A stretch of 64,000 bases of DNA from Hyperoodon ampullatus. Lineage: Eukaryota > Chordata > Mammalia > Artiodactyla > Ziphiidae. Shown here piece by piece: positions 12,459 through 24,100 of the stretch. The stretch is from NCBI GenBank assembly GCA_949752795.1, contig OX457063.1, forward strand, positions 73,849,771 through 73,913,770, given 5' to 3'. The notes under the pieces are model-generated. The model saw only the letters and a list, made by a program, of their open reading frames with translations. It did no database searches and was not told the origin of the DNA. A program made the position numbers and the translations under genes. The stretch's first letter is position 1; every line of letters begins with the position of its first letter.

Positions 12459-14158
12459 TTTTTTTAATATCTTTAATGGAGTATAATTGCTTTACAATGT
12501 TGTGTTAGTTCCTGCTGTACAACAAAGTGAGTCAGCTATATGTATACATATATCCCCATATATCCTCCCTCTTGAGCCTCCCTCCCCACCCCCATCCCAC
12601 CCCTCTAGGTCGTCACAAAGCATCAAGCAGATCTCCCTGAGCTATGCAGCAGCTTCCTACTAGCCATCCATTTTACATTTGTTATGTATATATATCAATG
12701 CTATGCTCTCACATCATCCCAGGTTCCCCTTCCCCACCGTGTCCTCAAGTCGGATCTCTACGTCTGCATCTTTATTCCTGCCCTGCCACTAGGTTCATCA
12801 GTACCATTTTTCTAGATTCCATATATGTGCGTTAGCATACAGTATTTCTTTTTCTCTTTCTGACATACTTCACTCTGTATGACAGACTCTAGTTCCATCT
12901 ACCTCATTACAAACAACTCAGTTTTGTTCCTTTTTATGACTGAGTAATATTCCATCGTATATGTGTGCCACATCTTCTTTATCCATTCATCTGCCGATAG
13001 ACATTTAGGTTGCTTCCATGGCCTAGCTTTAGTAAATAGTGCTGCAGTGAACATTGTGGTACATCTGTCTTTTTGAATCATGGTTTTCTCTGGTTATAAG
13101 CCCAGTAGTGGGATTGCTGGGTCATATGGTAGTTCTATTTTTCATTTTTTAAGTAACCTTCATACTGTTCTCCATAGTGGCTGTATCAAGTTACATCCCA
13201 CCAGCAGTGCAGGAGGGTTCCTTTTTCTCTACACCCTCTCCAGCATTTATTATTTGTAGATTTTTTGATGATGGCCATGCTGACCGGTGTGAGATGTTAC
13301 CTCATTGTGGCTTTGGTTTGTATTTCTCTAATGATTAGTGATGTTGAGCATCTTCTCATGTGTTTGTTGGCAATCTGTATGTCTACTTTGGAGAAATGTC
13401 TATTTAGGTGTTTCGCCCATTTTTAGATTGGGTTGTTTGTTTTCTTGATATTGAGCTGCATGACCTGCTTGTATGTTTTGGAGATTATCCCTTTGTCAGT
13501 TGCTTCATTTGCAAATATTTTTTCCCATTCTGAGGGTTGTCTTTTTATCTTGTTTATGGTTTCCTTTGCTGTGCAAAAGCTTTTAAGTTTCATTAGGTCC
13601 CATTTGTTTATTTTTTGTTTTTATTTCCATTTCTCTAGGAGGTGGGTCAAAAAAGATCTTCCTGTGATTTATGTCATGGAGTGTTCTGCCTATGTTTTCC
13701 TCTACGAGTTTTATAGTGTCTGGCCTTACATTTAGGTCTTTAATCCATTTTGAGTTTATTTTTGTTTATGGTATTAGGAAGTGTTCTAATTTCATTCTTT
13801 TATGTGTAGCTGTCCAGTTTTCCCAGCACCACTTATTGAAGAGGCTGTCTTTTCTGCATTGTATATTCTTGCCTCCTTTATCAAAAATAAGGTGACCATA
13901 TGTGCGTGGGTTTATCTCTGGGCTTTCTATCCTGTTCCATTGATCTATATATCTGTTTTTGTGCCAGTACCATTGTCTTGATTACTGTAGCTTTGTAGTA
14001 GAGTCTGAAGTCAGGCAGCCTGATTCCCGGGCTCTGTTTTTCTTTCTCAAGATTGCTTTGGCTATTTGGGGTCTTTTGTGTTTCCATACAAATTGTAAAA
14101 TCTTTTGTTCTAGTTCAGTGAAAAGTGCCATTGATAATTTGATAGGGATTGCATTGAA

Positions 14159-14584
14159 TCAGTAGATTGCTTTGGGTAGTATAGTCATTTTCACAAAGTT
14201 GATTCTTCCAATCCAAGAACATGGTATATCTCTCCATCTGTTTGTATCATCTTTGATTTCTCTCATCAGTGTCTTATAGTTTTCCGCATATAGGTCTTTT
14301 GCCTCCTTAGGTAGGTTTATTCCTAGGTATTTTATTCTTTTTGTTTCATTGGGAAATGGAACTGTTTCCTTAATTTCTCTTTCTGATTTTTCATTGTTAG
14401 TGTATAAGAGTGTAAGAGATTTCTGTGCGTTAATTTTGTATCCTGCAACTTTACCAAATTCATTGATTAGCTCTAGTAGTTTTCTGGTGGCATCTTTAGG
14501 ATTTTCTATGGATAGTATCATGTCATCTGCAAACAGTGACAGTTTTACTTCCCTGATTGGCGTGGCTGGGACTTCCAAAACCAT
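14159..14584 (-). pseudogene. L1 ORF2 RT fragment of the full-length L1
   Basis: The frame encodes the RT palm end with [19 protein letters not shown], followed by the thumb segment ([13 protein letters not shown]..., [16 protein letters not shown]). The rest of ORF2 lies in other frames (for example 13881-14087, 14806-15024 and 15340 upward), so the copy has several frameshifts and stops. Confidence 0.82.
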
Positions 14585-15670
14585 GTTGAATAATAGTGAT
14601 GAGAGTGGGTACCCTTGTCTTCTTCCTGATCTTAGATGAAATGATTACAGTTTTTCACCATTGAGAATGATGTTTGCTGTGGGTTTGTCATATATGGCTT
14701 TTATTATATTGAGGTAAGTTCCCTCTATGCCCACTTTCTGGAGAGTTTTTATCATAAGTGGGTGTTGAATTTTGTCAAAAGCTTTTTCTGCATCTATTTA
14801 AACAATCATATGGTTTTATCCTTCAGTTTGTTAATGTGGTGTATCACATTGATTGATTTGTGTATAGGGAAGAATCCTTGCATTCCTGAAATAAACCCCA
14901 CTTGATTGTGGTGTATTATCCTTTTAATGTGCTGTTGGATTCTGTTTGCTAGTATTTTGTTGAGGATTTTTACGTCTATGTTCATCAGTGATATTGGCCT
15001 GTAATTTTCTTTTTTTTGTGACATCTTTGTCTATTTTTGATATCAGGGTGATAGTGGCCTCGTATAATGAGTTTGGGAGTTTTCCTCCCTCTGCTATATT
15101 TTGGAAGAGTTTGAGAAGGATCGGTGTTAACTCTTCTCTACATGTTTGATAGAATGCGCCTGTGAAGCCATCTGGTCCTGGGCTTTTGTTTTTTGGAAGA
15201 TTTTAAATCACAGTTTCAATTCCAGTGCTTGTGATTGGTCTGTTTATATTTTCTGTTTCTTCCTGGTTCCATTTGGGAGGTTGTACTTTTCTAAGCATTT
15301 GTCCATTTCTTCCAGGTTGTCCATTTTATTAGCATATAGTTACTGGTAGTAATCTCTCATGATCCTTTGTATTTCTGCAGTGTCAGTTGTTACTTCTCCT
15401 TTTTCATTTCTAATTCTATTGATTTGAGTCTTCTCCCTTTTTTTTCTACTGAGTCTGGCTAATGGTTTATCAATTTTGTTTATCTTCTCAAAGAACCAGC
15501 TTTTAGTTTTATTGATCTTTGCTCTTGTTTTGTTCATTTCTTTTTCATTTATTTCTGGTCTGATCTTTATGGTTTCTCTCCTTCTGCTAACTTTGGATTT
15601 CATTGTTCTTCTTTCTCTAATTGCTTTATATATAAGGTTAGGTTGTTTATTTGAGATTTTTCTTGTTTTT

Positions 15671-15880
15671 CTTTTTTTTTTTTTTTTGTGGTACACAGGC
15701 CTCTCACTGTTGTGGCCTCTCCCGTTGTGGAGCACAGGCTCTGGACGCGCAGGCTCAGCAGCCATGGCTCATGGGCCCAGCCGCTCCACGGCATGTGGGA
15801 TCCTCCCAGACTGGGGCACGAACCCACCGTCCCCTGCATCGGCAGGCGGACTCGCAACCACTGTGCCATCGGGGAAGCCC
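15671..15880 (-). mobile_element. Young short-form CHR SINE
   Basis: About 210 bp in reverse orientation: poly(T) 15672-15687 to ...GGGGAAGCCC at 15880. tRNA-like A-box and B-box segments are recognisable. I see no clear TSD because the target is T-rich. It is inserted in ORF2 of the full-length L1. Confidence 0.88.
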
Positions 15881-16551
15881 TTGAGGTAGGTTTGTATTGC
15901 TATAAACTTCCCTCTTAGAACTGCTTTTGCTGCATCCCATAGGTTTTGGGTCGTTGTGTTTTCATTGTCATTTGTTTCTAGGTATTTTTTTGATTTCCTC
16001 TTTGATTTCTTTAGTGATCTCTTGGATGTTTAGTAGTGTATTGTTTAGTCTCCATGTATTTGTATTTTTACAGTTTTTTTTCTCCAGTAATTGATATCTA
16101 GTCTCATAGCATTGTGGTTGGAAAAGATGCTTGATATGATTTCAGTTTTTAAAAATTTACCAAGTCTTGATTTGTGACACAAGATGTGATCTATCCTGGA
16201 GAATGTTCCATGTGCGCTTGAGAAGAAAGTGTGTTCCTTTGGTTTTGGATGGAATGTTCTCTAAATATCAATTAAGTCAATCTTGTTTAATGTGTCATTT
16301 AAAGCTTGTGTTTTCTTATTTATTTTCTGTTTGGATGATCTGTCCATTTATGTAAGTGAGGTGTTAAAGTTGCCTAGTATTCTTGTGTTACTGTCGATTT
16401 CCCCTTTTATGGCTGTTAGCATTTGCCTTATGTATTGAGGGGCTCCTATGTTGGGTACATAGATATTTATAATTGTTATATCTTCTTCTTGGATTGATCC
16501 CTTGATCATTATATAGTGTCCTTCCTTGTCTCTTGTAATAGTCTTTATTTT

Positions 16552-16859
16552 TTTTAATTAATTAATTTTTTTTTTTTTTTTTTTGGCTGTGTCGGATCTT
16601 CATTGCTGTGCACAGGCTCCCTCCAGCCGCGGCGAGCGTTGTGGTGCACGCGGGCTTCTCACTGCGGTTGCCCCTCCCATTGCGGAGCACGGGCTCCAGG
16701 CATGCAGGCCTCAGTAGTTGAGGCACGCAGGCTTCAGTACTTGTGGAGCACGGGCTCAGTTGCTCCGTGGCATGTGGGATCCTCCTGGACCAGGGCTCAA
16801 ACCCATGTCCCCTGCATCAGCAGGTGGACCCTCAACCACCGCACCACCAGGGAAGTCCC
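16552..16859 (-). mobile_element. CHR-type SINE (long form) with 13-bp TSD
   Basis: A reverse CHR SINE of about 308 bp, with TSD TAGTCTTTATTTT at 16539-16551 and 16860-16872. Removing it restores the L1 endonuclease region. It is flanked on its tail side by (TTAA)-rich sequence. Confidence 0.92.
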
Positions 16860-17500
16860 TAGTCTTTATTTTAAAGTCTATTTTGTCTGATATGAGTATT
16901 GCTACTCCAGCTTTCTTTTGATTTCCATTTGCATGGAATATCTTTTTCCATTTCCTCACTTTCATTCTGTATGAGTCCCTAGGTCTGAAGTGGGTCTCTT
17001 GTAGACCACATATATATGGGTCTTGTTTTTGTATCCATTCAGCCAGTCTGTATCTTTTGATTGGGGCATTCAGTCCATTTACATTTAAGGTAATTATTGA
17101 TACGTATGTGCCTATTACCGTTTTCTTAATTGTTTTGGGTTTGTTTTTTTAAGTCTCTTGTGTTCCTGCCTAGAGAAGTTTCTTCAGCATTTGTTGTAAA
17201 GCTGGTTTGGTTTGCTGAGTTCTCTTAGCTTTTGCTTGTCTGTAAAGCTTTTGATTTCTCTGGCGAATCTGAATGAGATCCTTCTGGGTAGAGTAATCTT
17301 GGTTGTAGGTTTCTCCCTTTCATCACTTTAAATATATTTTGCCACTCTCTTCTGGCTTGCAGAGTTTCTGCTGAAAGATGAGCTGTTAACCTTATGGGTA
17401 TTCCCTTGTATATTATTTGTTGCTTTTCCCATGCTGCTTTTAATATTTCTTCTTTGTGTTAATTTGATTAATATGTGGTTCAGTGTGTTTCTCCTTCGGT

Positions 17501-18042
17501 TTATCCTGTATGGGACTCTCTGTGCGTCCTGGACTTGATTGACTGTTTCCTTTCCCATGTTGGGAAATTTTTGACTATAATCTCTCCAAATATTTTCTCA
17601 GACTCTTTCCTTTTTTCTTCTTCTGGGACGCCTATAATTTGAATGTTGGTGCACTTAATGTTGTCCCAGAGGTCTCTGAGACTATCCTCCATTCTTTTCA
17701 TTGTTTTTTCTTTATTCAGCTCCTCGGCAGTTATTTCCACCATTTTGTCTTCCAGCTCACTTATCCATTCTTCTGCCTCAGTTATTCTGCTATTGATTCC
17801 TTCTAGAGTATTTTTAATTTCAGTTATTGTGTTGTTCATTACTGTTTGCTCTTTAGTTCTTCTAGTTCCTTGTTAAACATTTTTTATATCTTCTCTAGTC
17901 TATTTCTAAGATTTTGGTTCATCTTTACTATCATTACTCTGAATTCTTTTTCAGGTCATTTGCCTATTTCCTCGTCATTTATTTGGTCCTGTGGGTTTTT
18001 ATCTTGCTCCTTTGCCTGTAAGATATTTCTCCATCTTCTCAT
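17501..18042 (-). pseudogene. L1 ORF1 N-terminal and coiled-coil part
   Basis: The ORF1 start codon of the full-length L1 is best placed at 18042 (ATGAGAAGATGG on the minus strand). After early frame breaks, an open stretch at 17501-17839 encodes heptad-rich coiled coil (ITEAEEWISELEDKMVEITAEE) and the start of the RNA-recognition domain (SLRDLWDNIKCTNIQIIGVP). The C-terminal domain continues in another frame at 17328-17558. It is typical L1 ORF1p architecture, and the copy is inactivated. Confidence 0.8.
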
Positions 18043-18537
18043 TCTAATTTACAGTATTTGAGGTCTCCTTTCCCTAGGCTGCAGGGTCATAATTCCTCTT
18101 GCTTCTGTTCTCTGCTCCAGTGGTGAGGTTTGTCCAGTGGCTTGTGTCGGTTCTGGTCGGTGGAGCTGTGTCTTTTCCCTCTGATGAGTAGCGCCATGTC
18201 AGATGGTGTGTTTTGGGGTGTCTCTGAGCTTAGTATGACTTTAGGTAGTCTCTGTGCTGATGGGTGGATTTCATTCCTGTCTTCTTTGTTGTTTAGTGTG
18301 AGGCGTCCAGTGCTGGGAGCTGCTGGCAGTTGGTTGGAGCTGGGTCTTGGATTCAAATAGAGGCCTCCTTGAGAGCTCTCAGTGATTAATCTTCCCTGAG
18401 GCCAGGAATTCTCTAGTGATCCAGCACCCTGGACTTGGTTTTCCCACCCAGAGCCTCAGGCCCAACTTCTGGTCAAGTGACCAAGACCCCACAAGTCACT
18501 CATCCCAGCAATAAAGGGGATTTTTTTAAAAAGACTA

Positions 18538-19380
18538 ACAAAACCCCAGAGAAATGGAAAAAATAAAATCAAACAAAAGAAACAGAAAGAAGGAAACACG
18601 CACACACAAAAAAGAAACAAAAACAGAACCAAATAAATCAAAAAGCAAGAGAACAACCAGACAAACAAAAGAACCCAAGAACAAAATCAAACATTTAAAA
18701 AGAAAGCTGACAAAAACGCAAAACCTAAGAAGAAAACCAGAGTGCCAACTGAGGAATGAGGTAAAGAAATGAAAGAAACTGACAAAAGTGATAAAAACAT
18801 AAATATAAAAAAAGAGAAAGAGGAAAAGAAGACAGAACAACAGAAAAGCAACATAGAAATAAAAACGAAAAATAGAAAATAAAGGGAAAAGAAGACAAAA
18901 CCCCAGAGAAATGGTAAAAACAAAATCAAACAAACAAAATAAAAAAACAGAAACAAGGAAACACACACACACGTAAAGGAAACACAGAGCCAAATAAAAC
19001 AAAAAGCAAGAGAACAACAGACAAACAAAAGAACCCAAGAACAAAATCAGTTTGGATTAAAACTAGCAAAATAACCTAAAAACAAAACCAAAGCAGTGTG
19101 CCAACTGAAGAATAAAGCAAGGAAACAGAACAAACTGATAAAAATGATTTAAAAAATCATAAAGTAAAATAAAATAAAAAATGAAATGAAATAAAAAGGG
19201 AAAAAACACAGGACAACAGAAAAGCAAAGTAGAAATGGAAATATAAAAAAAAGAAAAATATATAATAAAAAGAAGAAGAAAAAAATAAGGAAGAGAACAC
19301 AGAACAACAGAAAAGCAAAGTAAACATAGAAACATATAAGAAAAAATTAAAAATATGTTATAAAACATGGAGATCCCAAA
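18538..19380. repeat. Purine-rich tandem duplication in an L1 5' UTR (~357-bp period)
   Basis: The plus strand is almost entirely A/G/C with few T over ~840 bp. CCCCAGAGAAATGG occurs at 18544 and 18901, and the following ~150 bp (…AAGCAAGAGAACAAC…AAGAACCCAAGAACAAAATC) recur at the same offset. A second sub-repeat, GAACAACAGAAAAGCAA, recurs at about 18835, 19212 and 19303. The block lies upstream of ORF1 in the full-length minus-strand L1, so the L1 RNA would be pyrimidine-rich here. Confidence 0.8.
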
Positions 19381-19401
19381 AGACTAAATAAAAAAAAACT
19401 A

Positions 19402-19600
19402 GGGGCTTCCCTGGTGGCGCAGTGGTTGAGAGTCCGCCTGCCGATGCAGGGGACACGGGTTCATGCCCTGGTCTGGGAAGATCCCACATGCTGCGGAGCA
19501 GCTAGGCCCGTGAGCCATGGCCGCTGAGCCTGCGCGTCTGGAGACTGTGCTCCACAACGGGAGAGGCTACAACAGTGAGAGGCCCGCATACCGCAAAAAA
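19402..19600 (+). mobile_element. Young short-form CHR SINE in an L1 5' UTR
   Basis: It starts GGGGCTTCCCTGGTGGCGC and ends ...GCATACCGCAAAAAAC. The A-rich target obscures the TSD. It interrupts the purine-rich section of the full-length L1 5' UTR. Confidence 0.88.
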
Positions 19601-20278
19601 CAAAGAAAAAAATCTCAAACAACTACAAACAACAAATAAAGAAAAAGAAACCAAAAAAAAAAAGCCAGAACCAACAACAGAATGAATGAAAACATGATAA
19701 AGTTAATAGTAATAATTATGTTTCCCTGGGGTCTCTGCTGTAAGTTTCCTTGAACACGCCATGAGCCACAGCCCACCTGTGCTTTCCCAAGAGGCTCTCC
19801 TCTGCCTCTGGGCTGGGCTCTGGACCTGCTGTGGGCCCTGTGGGAGGCACTCAGACTCTGATCTGGCCCAATTTCTGTGTGTGCTGCTCCCAAAGTTCAC
19901 AGCTGCCTGAGCTAAACCGTTTTCATTTGTGGGAACACTCATTATCTACTCAGATATTCCACAGACATAGGGTCTACCTAGCAGATCGCGGGGGTTTAAT
20001 CTGCAGCTTGTAGAGCTGATGGAAAGATTTTCAATCTTCCATTGTCACCCCATCCCTGGGGTTCAGCTTTGGTTTTATCCCCACGTCTGTGTGTTGTCCA
20101 CTCACAGGAGTTTGGTCCTGAAGCTGCCTTGGATCTCTTGGGTCTCCCCCTGTGTGGACCAGGCACAGAGGTGGTATGACTGCTTGGATCATAGGAGCCC
20201 TGGCAGCACCAAATGCGCAGGGAAGCCGGCGGCCATGGGCACAAGAGATATGGCCCTAGTGAGTGCCTTTTCTGGCAT

Positions 20279-20500
20279 GTGAGGGCCAGTGTAACGCACG
20301 TGAGGGCCAGCCCTGGCTGGGGTTTTTCTGGTGCCTGGCAGCAGGTGTGTGAGGGCCAGCCCTGAGAGGGCTTTTTTTTTTTTTGCCCTGTAAGCAACAC
20401 ATGAGGGCCAGCTCTGAGGGGGCTTTTTTAATTGCTTAGCAGCGGCATTCAAGAGCCAGTCCTGAGCGGGCTTCTTTTATTGTTGTCGGCAGGTGCTGGC
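20279..20500. repeat. ~50-bp tandem units in an L1 5' UTR
   Basis: The motif GAGGGCCAG(C/T)CCTG...GGGCTTTTTT... starts at 20281, 20302, 20351, 20403 and (as AAGAGCCAG) 20451. The spacings of 49, 52 and 48 bp define about four degenerate units. They sit in the upstream, GC-rich part of the full-length L1 5' UTR. Confidence 0.78.
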
Positions 20501-21105
20501 ATGTGGGGAGAGAGAGGCTACAGTAGTGGCTCCTCCTCCTGCGTGTGACTCAGCAATAATGCCCTGCTTCCAGGGCAGTCCCATCTTCCTCCATAGGCAT
20601 TCCCTGCTGCGGATTTCCTCCCCCCCATCCCCTCAGTCCACCTCCCCACAGCCAGCAGCAGTTCTCGCTCTGAGCCTGTTCTCCAATCCCCACACACCAG
20701 CTCCCAGCCCCTTGCACACCTGTGAACACGTCCCAATCCAGAGCACGTAGGGCCGAGGTAGACTGTCTGTGTATTTCTCACTCTGCCCCGTCTGCCACAG
20801 ATCAGCCGCTTCACCCTCTTCTGATAGCCTCACACGCTTCTCTCTGTCCCAATCAGTTTGTCTGTTGGAGAGGGGGTTTTCCTGAATTCGGGAATCTCTC
20901 TGCTTTAGCTCCCCTGGCCCAGGGTGCAGGTCCCTTCCCTCCGTCCTACCCAGTTATGCAGGGACCTTTATAGCCCTTTCCTGTGTCCAAGGTCTTCTGC
21001 TAGTTTTTAGCCTGTGTTCTGTGAGAATTGATGCATCTATAGATTTATTCCTGCTGCACCCATGGAGAGGGATGAACTCCACCTCCACCTACTCCACTGC
21101 CATCT

Positions 21106-24100
21106 TCTGATCATTATTATTTCATTCCTTCTTTTGACTTTGGGGTTTTTCTGTGTGGGGGGGGTTCTTCTCTTTCTAATTATTTTAGATGGTATGTTAA
21201 CTTGTTTATTTGAGATTTTTTTGTTTCTTGAGGAAGGCCTGTATCACTTAAGAACTTCCCTCTTAGAATTACTTTTGTTGCATCGCACAAAGTTTGTAAG
21301 GTTGTGTTTTCATCTTTGTTCGTCTCATGGTATTTTCTGATTTCTTCTTTGACTTCACCACTGACCCTTTGGTTTTTTAGTAGCATGTTGTTTAGTCTCC
21401 ATGTGTTTGTTCTTTTCCCATTTTTCTTTACATTACTGATTTCTAGTTTCATACAGCTGTGATCAGAAAAGACGCTTGAAATAATTTCTATCCTTTTAAA
21501 TTAGTTGAGGCGTGTTTTGTGACTTAGCATGTTGTCTATCCTAGAGAACATTCCATGTGCACTTGAAAAGAATGTGTATTCTGGTTTTGGGGAGATGCAG
21601 TGTCCTTTAGATATCAGTTAATTCCAACTGGTCTGTTGTGTCATTTAAGAACTCTGTTGCCTTACTGACTTTGTCTGGATGATCTGTCCATTGATGTCAG
21701 CGGAGTGTTAAAATCTCCTACTATTTTTGTATTGTCAATTTTTCTCTTTATGCCTGGTAGTATTTGTTTTATATATTTATGTTCTCCTATATTGGGTGCA
21801 TGTATATTGATGGGTGTAATATCCTCTTCTATATTGATCCCTTTATTATTATATAATGCCCCTTCTTTGCTTTCTTTGTGGCCTTTGTTTTATAGTCTAT
21901 TTTGTTTGAGTATTGCTACCCCTGTTTTCTTGTTGTTTCCATTTGCATGAAATATCTTTTTCCATCACCTCCCTTCAGTCTCTGTGTGTCTTTCTCCCTG
22001 AGGTGAGTCTCTTGTAGGCAGCATATAGTAGATTCTTGTATTTTTATCCAATCTGCCATTCTGCATCTTTTGATTGGAGGATTTAGTCCATTGACATTTA
22101 AAGTAATTGTTTATTTATTTATTTATTTTTGGCTGTGTTGGGTCTTCGTCTCTGTGCAAGGGCTTTCTCTAGTTGTGGCGAGCAGGGGCCACTCTTCACT
22201 GCGGTATGCGGGCCTCTCACTATCACGGCCTCTCTTGTTGCGGAGCACAGGCTCCAGGCACACAGGCTCAGCAGTTGTGGCTCACGGGCCTAGTTGCTCT
22301 GCAGCATGTGGGATCTTCCCAGACCAGGGCTCAAACCCGTGTTCCCTGCATTAGCAGGCAGATTCTCAACCACTGCGCCACCAGGGAAGCCCCTAAAGTA
22401 CTTATTGATAGGTATGTATTGCCATTTTAAACTTTGTTTTCCAGTTGTTTTTGTAGTTCTTTTAAAAAAGTTTTTTTTTGTTGTTCTTTTGTGGTTTGAT
22501 GACTTTCTTTTGTATAATGCTTGAGCTCCTTTCTTTTTGGTTTTCATGACCCTATTGTTCATTTTTGATTTATGGTTACCATGGAGATCAAGTATGTTGA
22601 CCCGTGACTACATCTGCTTGCTTTAAAGTGAGTCATTCAAATTCAAACACATTCTAGAAGATCTACATTTTTATACTCTCCTCTCCCACATTTTGTGTTT
22701 TGATGTCCTATTTTCATCTTCATGCTTATCCTTTTACTGTTTATTGTAGTTATAATCACTTTTATAATTTTTTGATTGCTTTTAATCTATGTCCTTATTT
22801 AAGTGATCTTCAATCCCTTTATATAGTTTCCTTTCCTATTGTGATTTTTCCCTTTTCTATGGAGTCTTGCTTCTTTTCTATTTAGAGACCCTTCAGTATT
22901 TCTTTTAGGGTAGGTTTGGAATTGCTGAATTCTTTTAGTTAACTTGACTGAAAAATTATTTATTTCCCCTTCTATTCTAAATGATAATCTTGCTGGGTAG
23001 AGTATCCTAGGTTGTAGATTTTTCCCTTTCAGTACTTTGAATATATTATGCCACTCTCTTCTGGCCTGCAAGGTTTCTGTAGAGAAGTCAGCTGATAGCT
23101 TGATGCGGGTTCCCTTGTAACTGACTCTTTGTTTTTCTCTTACTGTCTTTAGAATCTTCTCTTTAACTTTTTTCATTTTAATTATGATATGTTTTGGTGT
23201 GAGTCTGTTTGGAGTCACCTTTTTGGGACCCTCTGTTCTTCCTGTACCTGGATATCTGTTTCCTTCTGTAGGTTTGAGAAGTTTTCAGCCATAATTCCTT
23301 CAAATACATTTTCAATTCCCTTCACTCTCTCTCTTCTCCTTCTGGAACCTCTATTATGCATAGATTGGTATGTTTTTATATTATCTCATAGATCTCATAT
23401 GTTGTTTTCTTTTTTTTCATTTGTCTTTCTATCAGCTGTTCTGATTGTGTTATTTCCATTATTCTATCTTCCAGATCACTTATTTGTTCTTCTGTGTCAT
23501 TTAGTCTGCTATTCATTGCTTCTAGATTGGTTTTTATCATGGCAATTGAGTTATCTAATTTCGACTGGTTCCTCTTCATAGTTTGTAGTTCCTCATTACA
23601 GTGATATGCATTTTCATCAATAATCTTTCTTAATTCCTTTAGCATTTTCATTACCTCCTTTTTGAACTCAGGATCTAGTAGATTGGTGAGGTCTGTTTCA
23701 TTATTCTTTTGGGAGATTTCACTTGTTCTTTTTTAATTGAAAATAGTTCCTCTGCTTTATCATTTTACTTAACTTTCTCCTAAATTCATAGAGACAGAGA
23801 TAGTTATCTACTGTGGTCTTGAAGGGGTGTTTTTATGTGGGAGAGTCCTTGTGTAGACTATATATGTCCAGTATTTGTGATACAGGGCTGGTTTCGTTAT
23901 GGATGCCAGCCACGTCTTTTCTCAGAGTGTGCTGGCCATTATCTCCTTGATAGGGGGTGTGATTTGTGTTGTAGTATCTAGAGCCTGTGCAGGATGTGAG
24001 GTGGGGCTTATTCTTTGCTCTGTGGCTGTCACTGCCCTGTTGTGGGCGGGGTTTGCTCCCTAGTTGTTGGAGTAGAAGCACTGAGGCTCAGGTTTAGTCA

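Larger units (their letters stand above)
12459..21105 (-). mobile_element. Full-length L1 with long 5' UTR and 18-bp TSD
   Basis: This is a complete L1 in reverse orientation: A-tail/3' UTR from 12459, ORF2 (about 12840-17100, broken), ORF1 (about 17100-18042) and a ~3-kb 5' UTR ending at 21105 with AGATGGCAGTGGAGTAGG on the sense strand. The TSD is TCTGATAGTTATTATTTC at 12441-12458 and TCTGATCATTATTATTTC at 21106-21123 (16 of 18 match). Three later CHR SINEs account for about 720 bp. Known mammalian L1s are about 6-8 kb, so the net ~7.9 kb points to an unusually long 5' UTR, which contains two internal repeat arrays (separate entries). Confidence 0.88.

Noticed and set aside
18456..19044. 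Phe/Leu/Cys-rich 'membrane protein' frames on the minus strand
   Set aside because: Low-complexity translation of the pyrimidine-rich L1 5' UTR block; no family and no start context.
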